Below are positions 55,762 through 62,913 of a stretch of 62,913 nt of DNA, in pieces. The position numbers were made by a program, and so were the translations under genes. Source of the DNA: Planctomycetes bacterium UBA2386. Lineage in GTDB: Bacteria > Planctomycetota > UBA1135 > UBA2386. The stretch is from contig DDSQ01000075.1 of assembly GCA_002343845.1 (NCBI GenBank), forward strand, positions 8,770 to 71,682, written 5' to 3'. The notes beneath the pieces are model-generated. The model did not search any database. It was not told where the DNA came from and was given only the letters and a program-made list of their open reading frames with translations. Position 1 is the stretch's first letter; the number at the start of each line of letters is the position of its first letter.

Positions 55762-57195
55762 TCAGGCGAGCAGCCCGTCGACGATCTTGCCGCCGACGTC
55801 CGTCAGGCGGAAGTCGCGGCCTTGCGCGCGCACGGTCAGCTTGAGGTGGTCGAGCCCGAGCTGGCGCAGGATCGTCGCGTGCAGGTCGTGCACGTGCACG
55901 ATGTCCTCGGCGGCCGACCAGCCCCAGTCGTCGGTCTTGCCGTGCGCGTGGCCAGCCTTGAAGCCGCCGCCGGCGACCAGCACCGAGCACGCCAGCGCGT
56001 TGTGGTCGCGACCATAACTGTCGAACGCCAGTGGGCCTTCGCAGTACGGCGTGCGGCCGAACTCGCCGCAGAACACGACGATGGTGTCGTCGAGCATGCC
56101 GCGGCGCTTCAGGTCGCGGATCAGCGCCGCCGTCGGCTTGTCGACCTGCTCGCACTTCTTCGGCAGCGCGCGCGGGATGTTGTAGTGGTGGTCCCAGCCG
56201 GCGTCGCAGAGCTGCACGAAGCGCACGCCGCGCTCGAGCAGGCGCCGCGCCAGCAGGCAGTTGCTGGCGAAGCTCTCCTTGCCGAGTTCGGCGCCGTACT
56301 CGTCGAGGGTCTCCTGCGACTCCTGCTTGAGGTCGGCGAGTTCGGGCACGCTGGTCTGCATGCGCGCCGCGGTCTCGAACGCGGCGAGCCGTGCTTCGGC
56401 GTCGGGGTCGCCGGTGCGCTTGCTCTCGAGCGCGTTGAGTTCGCGCAGCGCCGCGAGCTGCCGCGCGCGGGCCTTGTCGTCGACGCCGGGCGGGTTCTGC
56501 ACGAACAGCACCGGTTCCTTTCCCGAGCGGAACGGCACGCCCTGGTGCCGCCCGGCGAGGAAGCCGTTGTGCCACAGGCGCGGGTGCAGCGGCGTGCTCG
56601 CGTCGGGATTGCTCAGCAGCACGACGAACTCCGGCAGGTTGCCGGTGCCGGAGCCGAGCGCATACGACGTCCACGCACCCCACGACGGCCGGCCGAGCAG
56701 CGGCGTGCCGGTGAACAGGATCGTCATCGCCGCTTCGTGCAGCACGTGGTCGGTCTGCAGCGAACGGATCAGCAGCAGATCGTCGGCGACCTCGCCGAGG
56801 TGCGGCAGCAGCTCCGACATGCGCAGGCCGCTCTTGCCGTAGTTCTGGAACTCGAACTTGCTGCCGACCACGGGCAAGGCACCTTGTCGCTCGGTGAGGC
56901 CGGTGAGGCGTTCGCCCTTGCGCACCGACGGCGGCAGTTCTTCGCCGCGGCGCTCGACGAGCAGCGGCTTCTCGTCGAACAAGTCGTGCTGGGCGAGGCC
57001 GCCGGACAGGAAGATCACGACGACGCGCTTGGCCTTCGCGTCGGGCAGGCGGAAGGCGGGCGTCGGGTCCTGGAGCAGCGAGGTGGCGCCGGCGCGTTGG
57101 GCGAGCAGCGAGAACGCGAGCGAGCCGAGGCCGAACGCCGAGCGGCCGAGGAACGCGCGGCGGCAGAGCAGGTCGTGCAGGGAAGCGTCGTTCAT
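55762..57195 (-). CDS. Tat-exported DUF1501 protein
   Basis: A 477-residue member of DUF1501, a family related to alkaline phosphatase/sulfatase-fold proteins, abundant in planctomycetes and without a proven reaction. The N-terminus carries a twin-arginine signal (Arg12-Arg13 in CRRAFLGRSAFGLGSLAFS). Family segments include VVVIFLSGGLAQHDLFDEKP near residue 60, LLPHLGEVADDLLLIRSL, WDHHYNIPRALPKKC and VVFCGEFGRTPY, plus the C-terminal HDLHATILRQLGLDH. The ATG at 57195 gives the Tat signal and follows the DUF1553 gene stop by four bases. The pairing with that gene is the usual one in this phylum, and the kinase gene follows in the same operon. Confidence 0.93.
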   Translation of the reverse strand: MNDASLHDLLCRRAFLGRSAFGLGSLAFSLLAQRAGATSLLQDPTPAFRLPDAKAKRVVVIFLSGGLAQHDLFDEKPLLVERRGEELPPSVRKGERLTGLTERQGALPVVGSKFEFQNYGKSGLRMSELLPHLGEVADDLLLIRSLQTDHVLHEAAMTILFTGTPLLGRPSWGAWTSYALGSGTGNLPEFVVLLSNPDASTPLHPRLWHNGFLAGRHQGVPFRSGKEPVLFVQNPPGVDDKARARQLAALRELNALESKRTGDPDAEARLAAFETAARMQTSVPELADLKQESQETLDEYGAELGKESFASNCLLARRLLERGVRFVQLCDAGWDHHYNIPRALPKKCEQVDKPTAALIRDLKRRGMLDDTIVVFCGEFGRTPYCEGPLAFDSYGRDHNALACSVLVAGGGFKAGHAHGKTDDWGWSAAEDIVHVHDLHATILRQLGLDHLKLTVRAQGRDFRLTDVGGKIVDGLLA

Positions 57196-57199
57196 GGCA

Positions 57200-60100
57200 T
57201 CACCCGCGGCGGATCGCGGCTTCGAGGTTGAGCAGCGTGCAGCCGATCTGGGCCCACGCGGCAGCTTCGGCGGGCGGCGGTTCGTTCTTGTCCTTGCCCG
57301 CCGGACGATCCGGCGCCGCGTCGGTCGGCGGCGCCGCCGGCGTCGCGGCCGGCTGCGCCTCGGGCTTCTCCGTTGCCGCGGGCTTGCGGTCCGCGGGCTT
57401 CGCAGCGGGTTCCTCGGCTGCCGCAGCGACGGGCGCTGCGGTCTTGGCCGCGTCTGCCGTGGACGGCGCAGGCGCTGCCGATGGCTCGGCGGGCGGCTGC
57501 TCGGCCGACGGCTTGTCGTCGGCGCCCTTCTCGGTCTTGGCGTCGGGCTTGCTGCCCGGCTTGGCGGCGGGCTTGCCCCCACGCTTGCCCGCGGCCTTCT
57601 TCGGCTCCTCGATGCCGAGCAGCTTCTTCGCCGCGGCTTCGTTCTTGGCGAAGTGCGCGCGCTGGTCGACGAGCAGCGACTTCAGCACGGCGAGTTCGGC
57701 CGCCTCGGGAGCCCGCGACGTCACGAGCCGGAAGCCGAACGCGAGCCGGGCGTCGTCGTCCTTGCCGCCTTCCGCGAGCATGCGCTTGCCGAGCGCCTTG
57801 CCGGCCGCGATCTGCACCGGATCGTTGAGCGTCACCAACGCCTGCAGCGGCGTCGTCGTCTTCGTGCGCGTCACCGCGCAGGTCTCGCGCTTGGCCGCGT
57901 CGAAGATCGTGAACGACGGATAGGGCACGCCGCGCTTCCAGTAGACGTAGAGCCCGCGACGGTTCGCCTTCTCCGGCGGATCGGCCTTCCACTCGCCGGC
58001 GCCGAGCATCGCCCGCCACAGGCCGGCCGGTTGGAACGGCTTGACGCTCTCGCCGCCGATCTGCGGGATCAGCAGGCCGGACACGGCGAGCGCCTGGTCG
58101 CGCACCATCTCGGCCGACAGCCGCTGCCGCGGCCCGCGCGCGAGCAGCACGTTGTCGGGATCCGCGGCCCACGCCTCGGGCGGGGCGATGCTCGCCTGGC
58201 GATACGTCGCCGACAGCACCAGCAGGCGCTGCAGCTTCTTCATGTCCCAGCCCGACGCCACGAACTCGGTCGCGAGCCAGTCGAGCAGTTCGGGATGGCT
58301 CGGCGGCATGCCGCGGATGCCGAAGTCGTCGGCGGTGCGCACGAGGCCCAAGCCGAACAGCTGCTGCCAGAAACGATTGACGGTCACGCGCGCCGTCAGC
58401 GGCTGGTCCTTCTGGACGAGCCACTTGGCGAGCCCGAGGCGGTTCTTCGGCAGGTCGGCGGCCATCGGCGGCAGCGCGGCGGGCGTCGTGGGGCCGACCT
58501 TCTCACCGCGCTTGCGGTAGTCGCCGCGCACGAACAGGTGCGTCTCGCGCCGCTCCTTCAGTTCCTCCATCACCAGCGCCGACGGCAGCTTGCTCTCGAC
58601 GGTCCGCTTCTCGGCCTTCAGGCGCTCGAGTTCTTCGAACAGCACGCGACCGGCGACGTCGATGCGGGTGCGGAACCAGCGGCGGATCGCGCGCTGCCGG
58701 AACTCGGCCGGCGTCTTCGGCTTCTTCGTCTCGTCGTCGTCCGCCAGCTTCGCCACGGCGCCCATCGACGCCGCTACGGCGGTCGGCAGGGTCGGGTTCG
58801 AACTCGGCGTGCGCGTCGCGGCCATGGCCTCGATGCGCAACGCGCTGAGCGTCTCGAAGTCGAGCAGGTCGTCGCCTTCGGCCTTCAGGGTCGCGGTCAA
58901 CGACAGGCTGCCGCCACCACCCCGCTGCATCATCGCGAACGGCGGCGCCATGCCTACGTCGGCGTCCTCGGCGGCGGCGGGGTCGAACACGAACACGCCT
59001 TCGTCGGCCGGCGGGACCATCGCGTTGCCAGCGCCGCCGCCGCGGCCGGGGCGCGGCGCCTGGCCCTTGCCCACGAGCTTCACCACCAGGTGGTTGTCGC
59101 CCGCGCGCAGACCGAGCCGCAGCTTGCGGCCCTCTTTGCCGGTGCGGCCCTCGCGCATCGCGAAGAACGCCTCCTCGTCGAAGTCCTCGAAGTTCGGTTT
59201 CGCCGCGGGCTTGGGTTCCTGCTTCGGCTCGGGCTCGGGCGCGAATTCGCCGACGACCGTGCCGTTGAGCCACACCTTGGCCGCGACCCCGCCGTCGAAC
59301 TCGAGCAGCATCGTGCGCGCGGTTTCGACGCGGATCTTGCGCGATGCGTAGCTCGCGGCAGCCGCGCCCTCGATCGACAAGCGGCCGGGTTCGCCGTCGC
59401 GCCAGTCGCGCTGCTCCTGCCACTCGAGCTTCTTCGCCTTCGGCTTGCCCGGCTTGGCTTCGTCGTCGTTCTCTTCGTTGCCTTCCGCCTCGGCTTCGCC
59501 TTCGGCCTTGGCCTTGGCTGCGTCTTCGCCGGCGGCGACCGCGGGCGGAGCGGCCTCGGCGGCCGGCTTTTCGGCGGGCGCGGCAGGCTTCGCCGCCGCC
59601 GCTGGCTTCGCGGCATCACCCGCTTCTCCGCCGGGTGCCGCCGACTTGCCCTCCGTCGCCGGCTTCTCGGGCTTCGGCGCTTCGACGATCGGCTGCTCGT
59701 ACTTCTTCTTCCACTGCGCGGTCGCGAAGTCCTTCTCGGGCGCGAACGCGGTCGTGAACGCGGCTTCGACGTCCGCCGCCGGGAACGGGCCGAGCGTGCG
59801 CCAGTGGCCCGGCTGCAGCGGCAGGAACCACGTGCGCAGCCGCGTGTCGTCGGTGCTGCTGAAGCGGAAGCGGCCGATCAGGCTCTTGAACTTGTTCGAC
59901 GAGCCGTGCGACAGCGTGAGCCGCAGGATCGAGGTCTCGTTGGTGACCAGCGGCTCGATCGGGATCAGCAACGCTTGACGCGTTTCCTTGCGGGCGTCGC
60001 CGGCAATGCTCCAGCCGCCGCCGCCGCGGAAGCCGCCGCCGCCGAAGCCGCCGCCCTTGCCGCCTTCGCCGACCACGATCGAACTGGACAACGCGCCCGG

Positions 60101-61741
60101 CTCGATCGCCGTCAGGTAGTGCTCGTCCGCGTCGCGTTCCTGCGTGATGTCGGCCTGCGCCAGCGCAAACACGACGCGCGGCGGGTCGCTGCTGTCGGCG
60201 ACGCTCTGCAGGCGCACTTCGAGGCCGCTGAGGATGAACCGGCCGTCGTCGGCGCGACCCGAGGCGCCATGCGGCAGCGACGGGTCGGGCATCACCTCGA
60301 GCCGCAGCGCGTGGATGGTGCGTTTGCCGGGAGCGAACACCAGTTCGTAGGTGTCGCGCGCTGGCACGGGTCCAGTCGCCAGGATCGAACCGTCGTCGAG
60401 CCGCTGCAGCCGCGAGCCCAGCTTCGCCATCAACTCGGTCGGCTGCAGCGTCGTCCAGTCGACGTCCTTGCCGACGCGTTCGAGCGTGCTCGCCGTCCAC
60501 GCCGCCTGCGCTTCGTCGGTCAGCGGGTCCTCACGATCGAGCCGCTTCTCGAGCGTCTTGATGCGCTTCTCGAGATCGGCGAGGCGCGGCACGTCGTCGG
60601 GACCGGGTGCCGGGATCGCGGGCTTCGGGTTGCGGCCGAAGCCGTTGTCCTTCTCCTTGACGTGATTGAAGAAGTCGTAGAAGCCGTAGAACTCGCGCTG
60701 GCTGATCGGGTCGTACTTGTGGTCGTGGCACTGCGCGCAGCCGACCGACAGACCGAGGAAAGTGGTCGCCGTCGTGTGCACGCGGTCGATGACGTAGGCG
60801 CTGCGGTACTCGTCGAGTTCTTCGCCGGCCTCGGTGTTGACCGGGTGGTTGCGGTTGAAGCCCGTCGCGATCTTCTGCGCGAGCGTCGGGTTGGGCAGCA
60901 GGTCGCCGGCGAGCTGTTCGATCGTGAACTGGTCGAACGGCATGTTCTGGTTGAACGCCTCGATCACCCAGTCCCGCCACTTCCAAGCCTGCCGCGCGGT
61001 GTCGCGCTGGTAGCCGCTGGAGTCGGCGTAGCGCGCGACGTCGAGCCAATCGCTGGCCTGGCGTTCGCCGTAGTGTTTGTCGGCGAGCAGGCGGTCGACG
61101 ACCTTCTCGAACGCGTCCTTGCTCGTGTCCTTCACGAACGCGTCGAGCTCCGCGAGCGTCGGCGGCAGGCCGATCAGGTCGAAGGTCACGCGGCGCAGCC
61201 ACGCCTCACGGCTCGCCTCGGCGCTCGGCTGCTTGCCTTCGCGTTCGAGGTGGGCCAGCACGAAGCGATCGACGTCGTTCTTCGGCCAGGCGGTGTTGGT
61301 GACGGTGGGGAGAGCGGGCCGCACCGGCGCAACGAACGCCCAATGCTCGCTCCACGGCGCGCCCGCGCCGAGCCACTGCTTGAGCACCTCGATCTCGGCC
61401 GGCTTCAGCGGGTCGCCCTCGCCGGGCGGCGGCATGCGCTCTTCGTCGTCGGTCGACTCGATGCGGCGCATCGCCTCGGAGGCGGCGGCGTCGCCCGCCA
61501 CGAACGCGGCGCCGTTGTCGCGCGCGGCGAACGCGTCGGCCTTGCGGTCGAGGCGCAGGTCGCCCTTGCGGAGCGCCTCGTCGGGGCCGTGGCAGTTGTA
61601 GCAGTGCTGCGCGAGGATCGGCCGCACGTCGCGGGCGAAGTCGAGCCCGGTGGCCGGCTTGGGCGTGGGGGTTACGCCGTCGTGCTGGGCGGGGAGCAGC
61701 GCGGCCAGGGCGGTCGCGGCGACGAGGCGCGGCAGGGGCAT
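57200..61741 (-). CDS. DUF1549/DUF1553 protein with planctomycete cytochrome C domain
   Basis: A 1,513-residue secreted protein. The signal peptide MPLPRLVAATALAALLPA is cut before Gln19. An N-terminal cytochrome-type domain has the heme motif CYNCH (Cys47, Cys50, His51) followed by GDLRLDRKADAF and EERMPPPGEGDPL. The DUF1549 region (WLDVARYADSSGYQRDT, ATGFNRNHPVN) has a second heme-like motif CAQCH (335-339) in VGCAQCHDHKYDPISQREFY. DUF1553 follows late in the chain (FWQQLFGLGLVRTADDFG, LVLSATYRQAS, PRQRLSAEMVRDQAL). Two Ala/Pro/Lys/Glu-rich low-complexity inserts make it longer than usual. The role is unknown; electron transfer or polysaccharide breakdown is suggested for the family. It starts ~90 bases from an insertion element. 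Confidence 0.92.
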   Translation of the reverse strand: MPLPRLVAATALAALLPAQHDGVTPTPKPATGLDFARDVRPILAQHCYNCHGPDEALRKGDLRLDRKADAFAARDNGAAFVAGDAAASEAMRRIESTDDEERMPPPGEGDPLKPAEIEVLKQWLGAGAPWSEHWAFVAPVRPALPTVTNTAWPKNDVDRFVLAHLEREGKQPSAEASREAWLRRVTFDLIGLPPTLAELDAFVKDTSKDAFEKVVDRLLADKHYGERQASDWLDVARYADSSGYQRDTARQAWKWRDWVIEAFNQNMPFDQFTIEQLAGDLLPNPTLAQKIATGFNRNHPVNTEAGEELDEYRSAYVIDRVHTTATTFLGLSVGCAQCHDHKYDPISQREFYGFYDFFNHVKEKDNGFGRNPKPAIPAPGPDDVPRLADLEKRIKTLEKRLDREDPLTDEAQAAWTASTLERVGKDVDWTTLQPTELMAKLGSRLQRLDDGSILATGPVPARDTYELVFAPGKRTIHALRLEVMPDPSLPHGASGRADDGRFILSGLEVRLQSVADSSDPPRVVFALAQADITQERDADEHYLTAIEPGALSSSIVVGEGGKGGGFGGGGFRGGGGWSIAGDARKETRQALLIPIEPLVTNETSILRLTLSHGSSNKFKSLIGRFRFSSTDDTRLRTWFLPLQPGHWRTLGPFPAADVEAAFTTAFAPEKDFATAQWKKKYEQPIVEAPKPEKPATEGKSAAPGGEAGDAAKPAAAAKPAAPAEKPAAEAAPPAVAAGEDAAKAKAEGEAEAEGNEENDDEAKPGKPKAKKLEWQEQRDWRDGEPGRLSIEGAAAASYASRKIRVETARTMLLEFDGGVAAKVWLNGTVVGEFAPEPEPKQEPKPAAKPNFEDFDEEAFFAMREGRTGKEGRKLRLGLRAGDNHLVVKLVGKGQAPRPGRGGGAGNAMVPPADEGVFVFDPAAAEDADVGMAPPFAMMQRGGGGSLSLTATLKAEGDDLLDFETLSALRIEAMAATRTPSSNPTLPTAVAASMGAVAKLADDDETKKPKTPAEFRQRAIRRWFRTRIDVAGRVLFEELERLKAEKRTVESKLPSALVMEELKERRETHLFVRGDYRKRGEKVGPTTPAALPPMAADLPKNRLGLAKWLVQKDQPLTARVTVNRFWQQLFGLGLVRTADDFGIRGMPPSHPELLDWLATEFVASGWDMKKLQRLLVLSATYRQASIAPPEAWAADPDNVLLARGPRQRLSAEMVRDQALAVSGLLIPQIGGESVKPFQPAGLWRAMLGAGEWKADPPEKANRRGLYVYWKRGVPYPSFTIFDAAKRETCAVTRTKTTTPLQALVTLNDPVQIAAGKALGKRMLAEGGKDDDARLAFGFRLVTSRAPEAAELAVLKSLLVDQRAHFAKNEAAAKKLLGIEEPKKAAGKRGGKPAAKPGSKPDAKTEKGADDKPSAEQPPAEPSAAPAPSTADAAKTAAPVAAAAEEPAAKPADRKPAATEKPEAQPAATPAAPPTDAAPDRPAGKDKNEPPPAEAAAWAQIGCTLLNLEAAIRRG

Positions 61742-61830
61742 GGGCCGGGCAGCTTAGCAGCCGGGGTGGTGGCTGGGTTCTGCCGGCGGCGCTGGGTTCG
61801 GCGCGGCGCGGGCTCGGGCGCGGGGCCGGC
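61742..61830. other. Short gap between DUF1553 gene and IS91-like transposase
   Basis: An 89-base GC-rich stretch containing the upstream region of the minus-strand DUF1553 operon and of the plus-strand transposase. I see no terminal inverted repeat, which agrees with IS91-type elements lacking them, and no clear promoter. Confidence 0.4.
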
Positions 61831-62913
61831 GTGGTTGGAACGGGCGGCAGGAAGGAAGGCGCGGTGCGATGCCACCGCAGCGGGTGCCCGTGCCACGGAG
61901 CTTGCGTGCGAAGCGGCGATGGCGGACGGGTGCGGCGCGAGCCGGAGGGCACGGTGCTGTACCGGGCGGTGCAGGACGCGTGGGAGCCGTTCCTGCGGAC
62001 GGTGGAGGCAGGAGAGCGGTCGCTGCCGCGGTTCTGCGTGCGGGAGGTGGCGGCGTTCCTGCGGTGCGGAGTGCTGGCGCACGGCTTCGCGCGCGTGCAT
62101 TGCGACGACTGCGGGCGCGACGACGTGGTGGCGTTCTCATGCAAGGGGCGCGGCTTCTGCCCGTCGTGCGGGGCGGCGCGCATGGTGGACACCGCGGCGT
62201 GGCTGTGCGATGCGGTGATTCCGGAAGTGCCGGTGCGGCAGTGGGTGCTGTCGCTGCCGTATCGGGTGCGGGCGCTGTGTGCGTAGGACGCGGAGGCGTG
62301 TGCTGTGGTGCGCTCCGTGCTCGTGCGCGCGGTGTCGGGCTTCTACGAGCGAGCGGCGAAGCGGTCTCTTGTGCCGCGGCCGCGGGCGGGAGCGGTGTCG
62401 TTCGTGCAGAGATTCGATTCGGCGCTGCGGCTCAACGTGCATCTGCACGTGCTGTGGCTGGATGGGGTGTACGGCTGGGAACCGGGCCGGGGTCAGCCGG
62501 AGTTCCACGCGCAGCGGGAAGTGAGCGATGGCGACGTGCAGCAGCTGGTGCAGCGGATCCGCGACCGCGTGCGGCGGGCGCTGCGCAAAGCGGGGAAGTG
62601 GGTGGGCCCGGATGCCGCGGTGGAAGGCGGCGACGATGCCGGCGACGAACTGCTGCCCGGTCTCGCCGCGGCGGCGGTGGAAGGGCGTGCGGCGCTGGGC
62701 GAGTGCGCCGGTCAGCGCGATGGTCGGGTCGGCCGCGATGGTCGCTGGGAGCCGCTGGTGAAGGGCCCGCTGTGCGCGGAGGTGGATGGGTTCTCGCTGC
62801 ACGCGGGCGCGTGGGTGTCGGCGCGGGATCGCGAGAAGCTGGAGAAGTTGTGTCGGTACGCCGCGCGACCTGCGGTTGCGGAGTCGCGGCTGGTGGAGCT
62901 GAGCGATGGGCGG
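61831..62913 (+). pseudogene. IS91-family HUH transposase, interrupted by an in-frame TAG and cut by the window edge
   Basis: A rolling-circle-type transposase. The zinc-binding N-terminal domain shows CDDC, then FSCKGRGFCPSCG and the following RMVDTAAWLCDAVIPEVPVRQWVLSLPYRVRAL. The frame then hits TAG at 62284-62286 where the family has a Tyr (ALCA-Y-DAE context), and continues open to the window end: SFVQRFDSALRLNVHLHVLWLDG includes the HUH metal-binding HLH at ~residue 203, and later LEKLCRYAARPAVAESRLVELSDG matches the family. A single base change TAC to TAG explains the stop. The start is uncertain (a GTG at 61831 is the ORF limit). It lies next to the DUF1553 operon. Confidence 0.8.
61831..62913 (+). 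mobile_element. IS91-like insertion element, partial
   Basis: Extent of the insertion element as far as it can be seen: the transposase coding frame, running off the right edge. Element ends were not located. Codon and base use are similar to the neighbours, so it has either been resident for long or comes from a related high-GC genome. Confidence 0.65.

Noticed and set aside
56858..62218. Very long plus-strand open frame (1,786 codons) opposite the DUF1553 and DUF1501 genes.
   Set aside because: Its product is Arg/Leu/Gly-rich without family motifs, and the opposite strand carries clear domains. High GC leaves shadow frames open.

Overview
The window is 62.9 kb of high-GC, gene-dense bacterial DNA. 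It most likely comes from a member of the Planctomycetota. The evidence is a pair of planctomycete-type genes (a DUF1549/DUF1553 protein with c-type heme motifs, next to a Tat-exported DUF1501 protein), three membrane Ser/Thr kinases of which two carry formylglycine-enzyme-like domains, three ECF-type sigma factors placed beside kinases or membrane sensors, and many secreted repeat proteins (ELWxxDGT, LRR, Kelch-like, pre-peptidase-type). This assignment rests on gene content only; there is no rRNA or tRNA in the window.

Layout. 1-2.3 kb: end of an acyl-CoA carboxylase operon (biotin carboxylase, separate biotin carrier, DinB-like enzyme). 2.4-16 kb: a secreted protein, rlmN, a sigma factor coupled to a membrane LRR protein, a lipoprotein, a second sigma factor facing a kinase, a giant ELW-repeat protein, and a lipoprotein cyanophycinase. 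16-31 kb: a redoxin, a second giant ELW-repeat protein, a flippase plus methyltransferase, pta, a secreted protein, a split AtuA pair, a radical SAM protein, and a one-heme lipoprotein. 30-34.4 kb: a minus-strand cluster (membrane protein, apt, Kelch-like protein, queuosine precursor transporter). 34.6-40 kb: ispH, nadE, yaeQ, serine hydrolase. 40-45.9 kb: a minus-strand group of sigma factor, lipoprotein and kinase. 46-52 kb: a 1,684-residue Pls/PosA-type peptide synthetase with an extra C-terminal membrane domain, a YjbR-like protein and a predicted outer-membrane protein. 52-61.7 kb: a three-gene minus-strand operon (DUF1553 protein, DUF1501 protein, kinase). 61.8 kb to the end: an IS91-like HUH transposase broken by an in-frame amber codon and cut by the window edge.

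Main points of interest. (1) The synthetase copies the whole poly-amino-acid synthetase architecture (A, T, and three soluble beta-helix segments between six membrane spans) and then adds a DUF418/acyltransferase-like membrane domain, suggesting a membrane enzyme that both builds and modifies a homopeptide. (2) Five secreted proteins of unrelated N-terminal design appear to share one C-terminal module, a candidate sorting or surface domain. (3) All eleven Sec/SPI-type signal peptides I identify are predicted to be cut immediately before Gln, which would allow pyroglutamate N-termini. (4) Regulation appears to be built from sigma factor/kinase and sigma factor/LRR units. (5) A strong plus-strand intrinsic terminator lies in a gap with no plus-strand gene, which may mark a small RNA.

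Limits: all family calls come from reading motifs, without database searches. Start codons are uncertain for several genes because few have a clear Shine-Dalgarno sequence.
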